From: Rhizobium sp. CF122
Lineage (GTDB): Bacteria > Pseudomonadota > Alphaproteobacteria > Rhizobiales > Rhizobiaceae
Assembly (NCBI RefSeq): GCF_000282035.1
Contig: NZ_AKKA01000075.1
Location: forward strand, 1 to 64,000
Length of the DNA: 64,000 nucleotides
Direction: 5' to 3'
A program made the position numbers and the translations under genes. Below the pieces are notes generated by a model, which saw only the letters and a program-made list of their open reading frames with translations, made no database searches and was not told the DNA's origin. Positions 27,046 through 36,480 of the stretch are shown piece after piece. Each line of letters starts with the position of its first letter. Position 1 is the stretch's first letter.

Positions 27046-27972
27046 ATGCAGTCGCTGGTAACGCCGGTGCACAAGCCGGTGGCCGTAGAGGTTCTGCAGG
27101 AGGAAATCCGGAAAGTTTGCGGTGCGTTCGATGTCGAACCCATGGCCCGCACCAATGTGATGGCCGGCGATGTGGCAACGCGTCGTATGGGGCTTTTCGA
27201 TACTGCGATCGTCGCACTTGATGCCCGCCACGTGCAGCGTGGGATGAAATCAATCCGGCAGGATCCCGGTGAGCATCTGTTCCTGCTGATCCAGGACGAG
27301 GGGCACTGTCGCGTGGAGCAGGGCGAGCGTTCAGCCCGGCTGGCCCCGGGAGACATGTTCCTTGTCGATTCCGTTCGGCCGTCGTCGTTCGTTTATGACG
27401 GTGAGCGCTCCAGCCAGTTGTCGGTCCATATGCCACGCGCCGAGATGCTTCATCGGTTTGGCAAGCCCTGTATTGATGGTGTCGCCATCAGTCGGGACGA
27501 TCCCCTTTGGCTGGCAATGCGGGCCGTGATTACCAAGATGCTCACAGAGCCTGGAGCGTCGGCGCAGCTCGGCGAGGCGATGTTGTCGCTTTTGGGCGCC
27601 TACCTTCACAGTACCAAGACAGCCGAAGCTGCGGGACCCAGCGAAACCCTGCTGTCGCGAGCGCTCGCCATGATTGATCGGCACCGTGCCGATCCGACGT
27701 TCGGGCCCGGCGAGTTGGCAAGGCGGCTCAATGTTTCGGAGCGCATGTTGCAGCGGCATTTCCGCCTGCTTGGCGAAACGCCAGGCCATCGGCTGCTCAG
27801 CCGTCGCCTGGAACTTGCGCATGCAACGCTGACGCAGCCGCGTACCACCAAGCCTGCCGACGGGATTGCCGCAGTCGCCTACGACGCCGGTTTCAACGAT
27901 CTTTCCTATTTCTATCGCGAGTTCCGAAAGAAATACGGCTGCGCACCGGGCGTTGTTGCGCGCCGCCACTGA
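27046..27972 (+). CDS. AraC-family regulator of amine catabolism (FeaR-like)
   Basis: 308 residues. The N-terminal AraC-binding-like domain is about residues 30-180, and the C-terminal AraC domain (about 205-305) contains ELARRLNVSERMLQRHF and IAAVAYDAGFNDLSYFYREFRKKYG. The ATG follows GGGAGGGGAG. It lies 112 bp upstream of an aldehyde dehydrogenase and an amine oxidase gene on the same strand. This matches the content of the enteric feaR/feaB/tynA locus, so activation of those two genes is the likely role. Confidence 0.85.
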   Translation: MQSLVTPVHKPVAVEVLQEEIRKVCGAFDVEPMARTNVMAGDVATRRMGLFDTAIVALDARHVQRGMKSIRQDPGEHLFLLIQDEGHCRVEQGERSARLAPGDMFLVDSVRPSSFVYDGERSSQLSVHMPRAEMLHRFGKPCIDGVAISRDDPLWLAMRAVITKMLTEPGASAQLGEAMLSLLGAYLHSTKTAEAAGPSETLLSRALAMIDRHRADPTFGPGELARRLNVSERMLQRHFRLLGETPGHRLLSRRLELAHATLTQPRTTKPADGIAAVAYDAGFNDLSYFYREFRKKYGCAPGVVARRH

Positions 27973-28084
27973 CGGATTTGTCCATAGATGCAGACGGCTC
28001 AGTCCAAGTCCTGATGCCTGTAATCGCCTAGTCTCCGCTTCCAGTCCTGCCCGATGGTCAGGACCTCATTCGGAGGAGGTGAGA

Positions 28085-29491
28085 ATGACGATCCATAGCG
28101 CCACGATCGACGGAAAGCCGATGACCGGCGAGCACAGTTTCAGCGTGCTCAACCCGGCCACGGGAGGCGAAGTTGGCCGTGCGCCAAACATGGGCGCTGC
28201 AGAGCTCAACGCTGCCGTTGCTGCCGCCAAGGCAGCTTTTCCCGCATGGTCGGCCAAAAGCGAGCAGGAATTGCAAGCCGCCTGTGCGGCCGCTACCGCC
28301 CACATTGAAGCACACGCCGACGAACTCGCGCGGCTGATCACGCTCGAGCAGGGCAAGCCGCTGAACGGGCTCGGCTCGCGCTGGGAGCTGGGAGGTGCTG
28401 TTGCCTGGGCAGGCTATACGACCGCGTTGTCGCTGCCGCCGAAAATCCTCCAGGACAACAACGAAGGGCGTATCGAACTTCATCGCAAGCCGCTCGGCGT
28501 CGTCGGCTCGATCACCCCTTGGAACTTCCCGGTCATGATCGCCATCTGGCACGTCATGCCGGCTCTGCGCACCGGCAACACCGTCGTCATCAAGCCGTCG
28601 CCGCTGACGCCGCTTGCGACACTTCGCCTGGTCGAAATCATGAACGAGGTGCTGCCGCCCGGCGTACTGAATGTCGTGACTGGCGACGACGGCGAGTTCA
28701 ACATCGGCGCGGCAATGTCGGCCCATCCCGACATCAGCAAGATCGTGTTTACGGGCTCGTGTGCCACAGGCCAGAAAGTCATGCGCTCTGCCGCAGAGAC
28801 GATGAAGCGCCTGACACTCGAACTCGGCGGCAACGATGCCGGGATCGTCCTGCCCGATGCCGACCCGCAGGCAATTGCCGAGGACCTGTTCTGGGGCGCC
28901 TTTATCAACAACGGCCAGACCTGCGCGGCGATGAAGCGCCTCTATGTCCATGAGTCGATTCACGATGCCGTCTGCGATGCCCTTGTCGCCTATGCACGCA
29001 ACATTCCTGTCGGTGACGGCATGGAGGAGGGCAGCGTTCTCGGCCCCGTGCAGAACCGCATGCAGTTCGAAAAGCTCTCGCGTCTCGTCATGGATGCCAA
29101 AGAGCGAGGAGCGGTGTTGCTGGGCGGTGAGCCGGGCGAGGGACTTTTCTTTCCGCCGACCATCATTGCTGGTTTGAAGAACGGCGATCCGCTTGTCGAC
29201 GAGGAACAGTTCGGTCCTGCGCTTCCTGTCATCAAATTCAGCAGCGTCGACGAGGCAATTGCACTTGCAAACGACAGCGCCAATGGCCTTGGAGGTTCCC
29301 TCTGGTCGTCCGACATCTCAGCCGCGAAGGTGGTTGCCAGGCGCATGGAGTGCGGTTCGGTCTGGATCAACAAGCATGGCGCCATTCAGCCGAACGCACC
29401 GTTCGGCGGCGTGAAGGCTTCCGGGTTCGGCGTCGAATTCGCCGAGGAAGGGCTGCAGGAATACACGAATATCCAGGTGGTATTCGCTTGA
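28085..29491 (+). CDS. Aldehyde dehydrogenase (FeaB-like, amine-derived aldehydes)
   Basis: 468-residue NAD(P)+-dependent aldehyde dehydrogenase with PWNFP, general base in LELGGND and nucleophile Cys in NNGQTCAAM. The ATG at 28085 follows GGAGGAGGTGAG; the open frame extends upstream into the AraC gene, but that part is a shadow. Placed directly ahead of a copper amine oxidase (30 bp), it probably oxidises the aldehydes that enzyme makes, such as phenylacetaldehyde or related compounds. Confidence 0.9.
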   Translation: MTIHSATIDGKPMTGEHSFSVLNPATGGEVGRAPNMGAAELNAAVAAAKAAFPAWSAKSEQELQAACAAATAHIEAHADELARLITLEQGKPLNGLGSRWELGGAVAWAGYTTALSLPPKILQDNNEGRIELHRKPLGVVGSITPWNFPVMIAIWHVMPALRTGNTVVIKPSPLTPLATLRLVEIMNEVLPPGVLNVVTGDDGEFNIGAAMSAHPDISKIVFTGSCATGQKVMRSAAETMKRLTLELGGNDAGIVLPDADPQAIAEDLFWGAFINNGQTCAAMKRLYVHESIHDAVCDALVAYARNIPVGDGMEEGSVLGPVQNRMQFEKLSRLVMDAKERGAVLLGGEPGEGLFFPPTIIAGLKNGDPLVDEEQFGPALPVIKFSSVDEAIALANDSANGLGGSLWSSDISAAKVVARRMECGSVWINKHGAIQPNAPFGGVKASGFGVEFAEEGLQEYTNIQVVFA

Positions 29492-29521
29492 TCAGTGAAG
29501 GCATGCAATAGGGAGGATGCA

Positions 29522-31504
29522 ATGAACATAAAGCGATATCTGGCTTCGGCCGGCTTGCTTCTGGCGCTTGGCGGGCCAGCTGCTATCGCTCATCCGTTGG
29601 ATGGGCTGACGGCAGAGGAATATCAGAAGATCAACAAGATCCTGCGCGACCAGAAAGTGGTCGACGACAATACGCTTTATCCGCTGATCGAGCTCAAGGA
29701 GCCCACCAAGGAGGAGGTTCTCTCCTTTAAGGAAGGCGACGACCAGATCGACCGCGAGGCGAAGGTCCAGTTGACGAGCCCCCAGGGGTTCAAGGAGGCA
29801 GTCGTCAACATCACCAAGGGCACGGTTGAGAGCACGACGCAGATCAAAGGGCAGCCGATGGTGCTGTTCACCGAGTTCATGGACGCTCTTCAGGGTGCGC
29901 TTGCCAATCCGGACATGATCGCTGGCCTGAAGAAGCGTGGTCTGACGCCGGAACAGGCTTTCTGCTTGCCGTTGACTGCCGGTAATTTCTTCACCGATGA
30001 ATACGAGAACTCGCGTCTGATGAAGGTGCCTTGCTACAAGGTGCCCGAGGGATCGAACTTCTACGCAAAGCCCATCGAGGGCCTGTTTGCCGTTTACGAT
30101 ATCGGTAAGAAGGAAGTCCTTCGCGTCATCGACACCGGTGTGATCGACGGCCCCAAGGACAACTGGGGTTACACCGAGAAGGAAGTTGCCGAGCGCGAGC
30201 CGCTCCGCCCTGAGATGAACCCTGCGAAGCTGTCCCAGCCCGGCGGCCCGAACTACAAGATCACAGGCAGCCACCTCGAATGGGATATGTGGCGGATGAA
30301 CTTCCGCGTTGACAAGCGCCCCGGCCTCGTCGTCTCCAACCTCGACGTGAAGGATGGGGACACGTGGCGTTCGGTGATCTACCAGTCGCATCTGTCCGAG
30401 GTGTTCGTACCTTACATGGACCCGACAGAAGGCTGGTACTGGCGTACCTATATGGACAGCGGGGAGTATGGCTTCGGCTTGTTCTTAAGCCCGCTGCGCT
30501 CTGGCGTCGATTGCCCCGACTATGCGACCTTCCTGCCCGCAACGATTGCCGACGACAAGGGCAATCCGCTGACCATTCCGAACGCAATCTGCGTCTTCGA
30601 GCGCAGCATCGGCGATCCGGCATGGCGCCATTTCGAAGTCTTCGCACAGACTCCCGAAAAGCCGATCCCGGCCGAAGGCCGTCCGGCGAGCGAGCTCGTC
30701 GTCCGCACTGCCTCCGAAGTCGGAAACTATGACTATCTGATCGACTATCGCCTGCAGCAGGACGGTCAGATCAGGATCATGATCGGGGCAACGGGTCTGG
30801 ACGCAGTAAAGGGCGTTGCATCGACCTCGATGAGCGATCCGACAGCCGCGCAAGACACAGCGCATGGAACGCTGATCGCACCGAACCTGGTGGCGGCAAA
30901 CCATGACCATTACTTCAACTTCCGCATCGACTTCGACGTCGACCAGCCGGACAACCATTTCGGGACGATGGATGTCGTTCCGGCCAAGGTCGACGCGAAG
31001 AACCCGCGGCGCTCGATGTGGACGGTGCAGCACACGATGCCGAAGACCGAGATGGAGGCGCGCTATCAACTGTCGGCGATGAAGCCGCGCTACTTCATGA
31101 TTTCCGATCCCTCCCGCGAAGGCTATCTCGGCCAAGAGCCGGGCTGGATGATCCATCATGGCGACGTTGCCTACGGCCCGTTCGACTTTGCCAAGGACCC
31201 GCCGATGAAGCGCAACGCCTACATCGAGTATTCGGTCTGGAACACCGTCTACAACATCAATCAGCAGTATGCGGGCGGCAAGTATGCGATGCAGAGCGAT
31301 GGCTCGGATACGCTGCCGCAATGGGTCAAGGCCAACAAGCCGCTGATGGGCAAGGATATCGTGACCTGGTTCACGGCCGGCTTCCACCATATCCCGCGCA
31401 TGGAGGATTGGCCCGTGATGTCGACCGAATGGAAAACGATCCACATCGAGCCGCACAATTTCTTTGCGCATAATCCGGCGCTGACGATCCGCAACGCCAA
31501 ATGA
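29522..31504 (+). CDS. tynA: Copper-containing primary amine oxidase
   Basis: 660 residues. An N-terminal signal peptide (cleavage near AIAHP, residue 23) sends it to the periplasm. It oxidises primary amines to aldehydes with release of ammonia and hydrogen peroxide. Family features: catalytic Asp312 in YMDSGEYG, the topaquinone precursor Tyr403 in the conserved NYDY and copper-ligand histidines in HDHYFNF (461, 463), with the third expected near the C-terminus. It lacks the long N-terminal domain of some enteric forms. The start at 29522 is preceded by GGGAGG. Confidence 0.93.
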   Translation: MNIKRYLASAGLLLALGGPAAIAHPLDGLTAEEYQKINKILRDQKVVDDNTLYPLIELKEPTKEEVLSFKEGDDQIDREAKVQLTSPQGFKEAVVNITKGTVESTTQIKGQPMVLFTEFMDALQGALANPDMIAGLKKRGLTPEQAFCLPLTAGNFFTDEYENSRLMKVPCYKVPEGSNFYAKPIEGLFAVYDIGKKEVLRVIDTGVIDGPKDNWGYTEKEVAEREPLRPEMNPAKLSQPGGPNYKITGSHLEWDMWRMNFRVDKRPGLVVSNLDVKDGDTWRSVIYQSHLSEVFVPYMDPTEGWYWRTYMDSGEYGFGLFLSPLRSGVDCPDYATFLPATIADDKGNPLTIPNAICVFERSIGDPAWRHFEVFAQTPEKPIPAEGRPASELVVRTASEVGNYDYLIDYRLQQDGQIRIMIGATGLDAVKGVASTSMSDPTAAQDTAHGTLIAPNLVAANHDHYFNFRIDFDVDQPDNHFGTMDVVPAKVDAKNPRRSMWTVQHTMPKTEMEARYQLSAMKPRYFMISDPSREGYLGQEPGWMIHHGDVAYGPFDFAKDPPMKRNAYIEYSVWNTVYNINQQYAGGKYAMQSDGSDTLPQWVKANKPLMGKDIVTWFTAGFHHIPRMEDWPVMSTEWKTIHIEPHNFFAHNPALTIRNAK

Positions 31505-31511
31505 TAGCAAA

Positions 31512-31531
31512 GGGGCGCCTCACGGTGCCCC
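31512..31531 (+). terminator. Hairpin after tynA
   Basis: GGGGCGCC, loop TCAC, GGTGCCCC, eight pairs including one G-U, 7 bp after the tynA stop. The trailing T run is short, so termination may be weak. Confidence 0.5.
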
Positions 31532-31554
31532 ATTCCTTTGCGCGGCCGCCGGCG

Positions 31555-32781
31555 CTATGCCGGCCAGCCTTCGAGGGTTTCGACGAAACGCGTCAGCCAG
31601 GCGTTTGTCTGATGAGCGTCCAGCGCGCGATGATCGATCGTCAAGGACACATAGGTCATTGGTCGGATTTGGATGGTATCGACGCCATCGACCTCTCGCA
31701 CGACAACACGCTTTTCCATTTTTCCTACGCCAAGGATCGCCGATTGCGGCTGATTGATGATGATGGGTGCAGCGATCAGGGAGCCTGACACCCCGTGGTT
31801 TGAGATCGTGAAGGTACCGCCGCGCATATCGGCGTTGGTGAGGCCGCCGGCCCGCCCACGGATGGTCAGGTCCTGAAGTCTGGCGGCAATCGCAGCCAGC
31901 GAGAGATCCTGGACTTGCCGAACGACCGGAACGACCAAGCCCTTGTCGCCAAGCGCCATGCCGACGCCGATGTTGATATCGTCGAAGACCTCCAAATGAT
32001 CGTCATGCCAACGGCTGTTGATCTCAGGCACAGCCCGCATCGCCGCGACGCAGGCGGCGATGATATAGGCCGTAAAGGAAAGATTGATGCCGTCGGCGGC
32101 AAATGCCGCCTTGCTCTTGTCGCGATGCTTGATGATCGCGCTGAAATCGGCCTCGAAGATCGCCGTGACATGTGGGGCAGTCGTAACCGATTCCAGCATG
32201 TGCCGGGCGATGGAAAGCCGCATGGGAGTATGAGCAGCCATGTGCGAGCGGTGAGTGATCTGATCGCGGGTGAGCACGCCTGGATCGGGGGTGATCGGGG
32301 TCCTGACGGAAGATGGCATCTCATCGCGCTCGATCTTCTGTTTCAGCGCGAACGCCGCATCCATATCAATGCGCGTAACACGTCCATCCCTGCCGGTGCC
32401 GACGACCTCAGCCGGGTCGATGTCGTATTGCTCGCCAGCACTGCGAACTGCCGGCGAGAAGCGGTCGCCGCTCTCACTGCCAGTCTCGCCAGATGGCAAA
32501 GGTGGAGCCTCCGGCGCATGGTCATCTCCGGCAGTGCTTGCCCTCAGACGAATGCGGCAGAGAACCGCGCCGGGCGCTGCATCCGTGCCTGATGCCATGA
32601 CGATCTCGTCGAGGATTCCTGCTGCGGGTGCGGAAATCTCCTGCGTGACCTTGTCCGTTTCGAGCTCGACGAGCGGATCGTCCACGGCGACGATCTCGCC
32701 TGGCTGCTTCAGCCAGTTGCGGACAACTGCCTTCGTTCCCTCCTGTTCGACGGGGACGAGGACTTCGGAAAAATCGGCCAT
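31555..32781 (-). CDS. Dihydrolipoamide acyltransferase E2 of a 2-oxoacid dehydrogenase
   Basis: 408 residues. The lipoyl domain is 1-80 (lipoylated Lys in ELETDKVTQE, about 44). A peripheral-subunit-binding segment lies about 105-145, and the catalytic acyltransferase domain about 185-408 with the His motif in TIDHRALDAHQ. It transfers acyl groups from the E1 partner to CoA. The gene follows the fused E1 gene by 3 bp. No dihydrolipoamide dehydrogenase (E3) is adjacent, so a shared E3 must be used. The substrate (branched-chain, acetoin-like or other) is not clear. Confidence 0.9.
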   Translation of the reverse strand: MADFSEVLVPVEQEGTKAVVRNWLKQPGEIVAVDDPLVELETDKVTQEISAPAAGILDEIVMASGTDAAPGAVLCRIRLRASTAGDDHAPEAPPLPSGETGSESGDRFSPAVRSAGEQYDIDPAEVVGTGRDGRVTRIDMDAAFALKQKIERDEMPSSVRTPITPDPGVLTRDQITHRSHMAAHTPMRLSIARHMLESVTTAPHVTAIFEADFSAIIKHRDKSKAAFAADGINLSFTAYIIAACVAAMRAVPEINSRWHDDHLEVFDDINIGVGMALGDKGLVVPVVRQVQDLSLAAIAARLQDLTIRGRAGGLTNADMRGGTFTISNHGVSGSLIAAPIIINQPQSAILGVGKMEKRVVVREVDGVDTIQIRPMTYVSLTIDHRALDAHQTNAWLTRFVETLEGWPA

Positions 32782-32784
32782 GTT

Positions 32785-34866
32785 CTAGTACTCCACGAGC
32801 GTCGTGATCTTCTGCCTGATGCGGTCGACCGACGGCACCGCCCAGTCGAGCAAGGCCGGGTTGTGTGGGCTTGGGATATCCGGCATCGTCAATCGCGACA
32901 CTGGTGCGTCGAGATCCATGAAGGCCTCGTCGGCAACGATGGCGGCAATTTCCGCGCCGAAGCCACCGGTCCCAAGATCCTCATGGACGATGAGACACCG
33001 TCGCGTGCGACGGACGGAGGAAACGACGCTTGCGCGGTCGAAGGGCATCAACGTGCGAAGATCGATGACATCAGCAGAGATGCCTTCCGCCGCCTCCTCG
33101 CAGCGGGGAACCATGGCGCCCCAGGTGACGATCGTGATCGCATTGCCCTTGCGCGTAAAGCGTGCCTTGCCAAAGGGCAGGGCGTAGTTGTCACCCGGGT
33201 AAGGGCGGCGTGCCCACGGATGATCGAGCATGGCGCGATGCTCGAAGAAGATGACAGGATCGTTGCCGCGCAAGGCGGTGCGCAGGAGCCCGACCGCATC
33301 TTCCGCATTCGAGGGCACGGCGACCTTCCAGCCCGGCTGGTGGACAAAGGCGACCTCGTTCGTCTGGCTGTGCCAGGGATCGCCACATTTGAAAAAGCCG
33401 CCCGGCATGCGCAGGACAACAGGTGCGGCGAACCGGTTGTTGGTGCGCCAGCGGATCGTGCCGCAATCATTGATCTGTTCGGTCGCGGGTTCGGCATATT
33501 TGCGGAACTGAATTTCAGGAACGGGAACGAGACCCGCAAGCGCCATCCCGACGGCGCGGCCGACGATGCCTTCCTCCGAGAGCGATGTGTCAAAGACCCG
33601 TTCCTTGCCGAACTTGTCCTGCAGTCCCAGCGTGACGGCATGAACGCCGCCCTTCGGGCCAATGTCCTCGCCGAACAGCACCACGCGCTCGTTGATCGTC
33701 AATTCGTGATCGAGCGTACGCCTGATCGCCGTGACCATATTGATACGCTGGCCGTCCGGTGCCGCCTCGTCGCTGCATTCCGGGGCACGATAGCCGTCGC
33801 AATGCTGACCACCCATCGCCTGCATTTCACCGTCGAAGAAGACATGGCGGGTGACCGTTTCGGGAGCGGCAACAACCCGGTCTTCGGCCTCGGCGCGCGC
33901 TTTTTCTGCCATGCCCTCCGCCTCAAGCCGGCAGGCCTCCCACTCGTTAGAGCTCATCACGGCGGGAACCAGGTAGTCTCGCAGGCGTGGTAGCGGATCG
34001 CGAGCCCATTCCGCCTTGACCAGCGCTTCGCTCTTATACGACTGGGTGTCTTGGAAGCTGTGCCCTTCCAATCGGGGAACAGTAAGCCGCAAAAGAGCAG
34101 GCATTCTACGCTCGCGGACGAAGCCGACTGCCTGCTGCGTCAATCGCGCGACCGCTGCGGGATCGCACCCATCGCCTTCAAAGATCGTCAGGCCGCGCCA
34201 GCTCGCGAGATTGGCCGCGATGTTTCCGCCAGGCGTCTGCACGTCGGAAGGGACCGAGATTCCGAAGCCGTTATCCTCGACGTAAAACAACATCGGCAGC
34301 GACTGCGTCGTGGCAATCGTCAGCGCAGACCAGAAACCGTTCGATGCGACCGAACCGTCGCCGCCAAGCACGACGGCGATGGCATCACGATAGTCATGCT
34401 CCTGAAGCACGGTTGCGTAATATTGCAGCGCCTGGGCCCAGCCCGCCGTCGGAGTGTATTGAGCTCCGACACCGCCGCACATCGGCAGAGCCGAAGCGCC
34501 GTTGCGGTTCGGATAGTTGAAGACCACGCCGATATCGCGGCCATCGGAATAGCCGCCGGCGCGGCCCATGGCGGAACCGAGCGCATCGGCCGGGTCGACG
34601 CCGAGCGAAAGAAGCAGCGGGCGCGACCGATAATAGCCGCAGGTGGCGTCGTGGTGGTTCGTCAGCTGCAAGCCGAGTATGATCTGTGCCATGTCATGGC
34701 CACGGGCGGAGAATTGATAGAGGACCTTCTTCTCCGGGACGAGCCGCGTCTCCTCCATCTCGTCAAGAATTCGCGAGAGGTGCAGAAGGTAGGTAACGCG
34801 TTGCCAGTCGATTCCCTCATCGGGTGCGTTCCTGCCACGCAATAGAACCGCTGTTGCCTGCGCCAT
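32785..34866 (-). CDS. Fused alpha-beta E1 component of a 2-oxoacid dehydrogenase
   Basis: 693 residues with both E1 halves in one chain. The alpha part is about 1-330, with the thiamine-diphosphate motif GDGSVASNGFWSAL. The beta part is about 355-693, with GEDIGPKGGVHAV and the C-terminal transketolase-like domain. Most bacterial branched-chain-type E1 enzymes use two genes, so this is a fused form. The ATG at 34866 follows GGGAGG; a TTG five codons upstream is less likely. It is first in the operon with E2. Confidence 0.9.
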   Translation of the reverse strand: MAQATAVLLRGRNAPDEGIDWQRVTYLLHLSRILDEMEETRLVPEKKVLYQFSARGHDMAQIILGLQLTNHHDATCGYYRSRPLLLSLGVDPADALGSAMGRAGGYSDGRDIGVVFNYPNRNGASALPMCGGVGAQYTPTAGWAQALQYYATVLQEHDYRDAIAVVLGGDGSVASNGFWSALTIATTQSLPMLFYVEDNGFGISVPSDVQTPGGNIAANLASWRGLTIFEGDGCDPAAVARLTQQAVGFVRERRMPALLRLTVPRLEGHSFQDTQSYKSEALVKAEWARDPLPRLRDYLVPAVMSSNEWEACRLEAEGMAEKARAEAEDRVVAAPETVTRHVFFDGEMQAMGGQHCDGYRAPECSDEAAPDGQRINMVTAIRRTLDHELTINERVVLFGEDIGPKGGVHAVTLGLQDKFGKERVFDTSLSEEGIVGRAVGMALAGLVPVPEIQFRKYAEPATEQINDCGTIRWRTNNRFAAPVVLRMPGGFFKCGDPWHSQTNEVAFVHQPGWKVAVPSNAEDAVGLLRTALRGNDPVIFFEHRAMLDHPWARRPYPGDNYALPFGKARFTRKGNAITIVTWGAMVPRCEEAAEGISADVIDLRTLMPFDRASVVSSVRRTRRCLIVHEDLGTGGFGAEIAAIVADEAFMDLDAPVSRLTMPDIPSPHNPALLDWAVPSVDRIRQKITTLVEY

Positions 34867-35219
34867 CTTCGATCCTCCCAAATCCCTGATCTCTGAAGAG
34901 TTTAGTGCGATTTGGCAGGGACTGCGTTTCAGTTTTGAGAGAAAAATGCGGCAAGCTGAAACGTTTATTTCGCCGGAGCGCGAAACTGCTAAGAATCAAT
35001 TCGAAATCCTCGTTCTGGTTCGCTGTCCGACGGGGTGCTGAGTCGGGCGGTGAGGGTGACGGCAAATCGGGCGCGAGGCGCGCCAACTGCCTTGCCCCGT
35101 GCTTCTTCTCAACCTGCATGTCGAGATTGCAAATTCGAGATGCCTCTTATGCGGTTTTCGAAGTGCTCATTGAGGAAGCAATGAGCTATATAATTGTGCA
35201 ACGCACAAGGAGATATGAC
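34867..35219. other. Divergent intergenic region ahead of the E1 gene and the DUF1127 gene
   Basis: 353 bp that should hold promoters for both directions. A TATAAT box is seen at 35189-35194, 25 bp ahead of the DUF1127 start, but no well-spaced -35 element was found. No other gene is visible. Confidence 0.4.
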
Positions 35220-35357
35220 ATGAAAATCGGCAACAGGATCGGAGAGTTCCTTCAGCTCCGTAAGGCATACCGGGATCTTTCCAGACTCGACGACGCAGCA
35301 CTGAAGGACATTGGCGTCACCCGTGGCGATATCAAGCGCCTGGTTTACGGTCGCTAA
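35220..35357 (+). CDS. DUF1127 domain small protein (45 residues)
   Basis: 45-residue protein MKIGNRIGEFLQLRKAYRD..., consisting of little more than the DUF1127 core (RDLSRLDDAALKDIGVTRGDIKRLVYG). The ATG at 35220 follows AAGGAGATATGAC, and a strong terminator follows 23 bp after the stop, so it is probably a single-gene unit. Short DUF1127 proteins of this size are common in rhizobia; the function here is unknown. Confidence 0.88.
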   Translation: MKIGNRIGEFLQLRKAYRDLSRLDDAALKDIGVTRGDIKRLVYGR

Positions 35358-35380
35358 GACCTCCGGAAGACCAAGAGATC

Positions 35381-35407
35381 AAGGCCCGCTCGAGCGGGCC
35401 TTTGCTA
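35381..35407 (+). terminator. Rho-independent terminator after DUF1127 gene
   Basis: Perfect stem GGCCCGCT / AGCGGGCC with loop CG, flanked by AA and TTT, 23 bp after the stop codon. Confidence 0.8.
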
Positions 35408-35725
35408 TTTTGGGGTGCCGCATCAGCTCTAGCGAGTACGCTTGTTGCGGATCTCGCCCGATGCGCCATTTCAGCCCGATCCTTCGCGGCAGGGGGCAAG
35501 GTTGAGCCTCTCGAGGCGAGTTTCGTCTCGCTTGTTCACGCGAAGTGTTTCGACCTGGCATCTAACCCAAAGATATGGCTGCCTGATATGTCGAGCGCTA
35601 ATCAGACGCTCAGTTGCGAGTTTTGGGAGTGTGCGAACTGAGATTTGTTAACGATCCGGGCATCGGAAATTAACCATTTGTTAACCAAATCAGACATAGA
35701 AATGTTCAACGATTTCTTAACCTAG
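35408..35725. other. Intergenic region ahead of minC
   Basis: About 318 bp, turning AT-rich near minC. It contains a CtrA-type box and further TTAAC half-sites (35647 and 35717). No gene is supported; overlapping short frames lack protein character. Confidence 0.5.
35670..35685 (+). promoter_or_regulatory. CtrA-binding box upstream of minC
   Basis: TTAA-CCATTTG-TTAAC matches the full CtrA consensus TTAA-N7-TTAAC, 40 bp before the minC start. CtrA is the alphaproteobacterial cell-cycle regulator and control of the min genes by CtrA has been reported in Sinorhizobium meliloti. Confidence 0.65.
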
Positions 35726-36448
35726 ATGACCAAAGTGCTAACAGACGCTCGCTCGATCCGCATCAAGGGCCGCTCTTTCCTGGCGGTCATGCTTTCGCCA
35801 GATCTTCCCTTCGATGACTGGCTCGTAAGACTAGACGATCTTGCCGCGCGCTCCGCCGGCTTCTTCCTGGGGCGACCGGTCGTCCTTGATGTCAGTGACC
35901 TGGAGATTGACCGGGCGCAGCTCAAGGGTTTGATCGCTGAGCTGGCGCAGCGCAACGTCAGTATCATGGGCATCGACGGCTGCCGGCCTTCGCTGATCGG
36001 GCCTGGGATGCCGCCGGCTCTCAAGGGCGGGCGCCCGGTCTCGGACTTCGAGGTTCCGCAGCAGGAACCGGTCATCGATGTTCGCACGCAGTCAGCGGCC
36101 GTCGAGACACGGCCGGCGCTGCAGTCGATCGTCATTCGCGAGCCGATTCGCTCGGGTCAGTCGCTGATCTTTCCGGAAGGCGACGTCACGGTCATCGGCT
36201 CAGTCGCATCCGGTTCGGAAATTATCGCCGGGGGCTCGGTTCATGTCTACGGCACGCTCAGGGGGCGCGCGATGGCGGGATCAGTCGGGAATACCTCGGC
36301 GCGCATCTTCTGCCGCAAGCTTGAAGCCGAACTGGTCGCGATCGACGGTATCTACAAGATGGCGGAAGACATAGCGCCGAACCTTCGCGGACAGGCCGTC
36401 CAGCTTTGGCTGGAAGGCGACTCGATCAAGGCAGAGAAAATTATCTAG
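35726..36448 (+). CDS. minC: Septum site-determining protein MinC
   Basis: 240 residues. MinC inhibits FtsZ polymerisation away from midcell. The N-terminal FtsZ-inhibiting domain is about 1-100. After a linker the C-terminal beta-helix domain (about 135-240) shows the family pattern SLIFPEGDVTVIGSVASGSEIIAGGSVHVYG, here quoted only in part by landmarks GDVTVIG, GGSVHVYG and ARIFC. It is first in minCDE, 32 bp ahead of minD. Confidence 0.94.
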   Translation: MTKVLTDARSIRIKGRSFLAVMLSPDLPFDDWLVRLDDLAARSAGFFLGRPVVLDVSDLEIDRAQLKGLIAELAQRNVSIMGIDGCRPSLIGPGMPPALKGGRPVSDFEVPQQEPVIDVRTQSAAVETRPALQSIVIREPIRSGQSLIFPEGDVTVIGSVASGSEIIAGGSVHVYGTLRGRAMAGSVGNTSARIFCRKLEAELVAIDGIYKMAEDIAPNLRGQAVQLWLEGDSIKAEKII

Positions 36449-36480
36449 GCCCGAAGCTGGCTATCACACAGGAGAGAAAG

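Noticed and set aside
28058-28963. 301-codon open frame on the minus strand
   Set aside because: Antisense to the aldehyde dehydrogenase; high-GC shadow frame.
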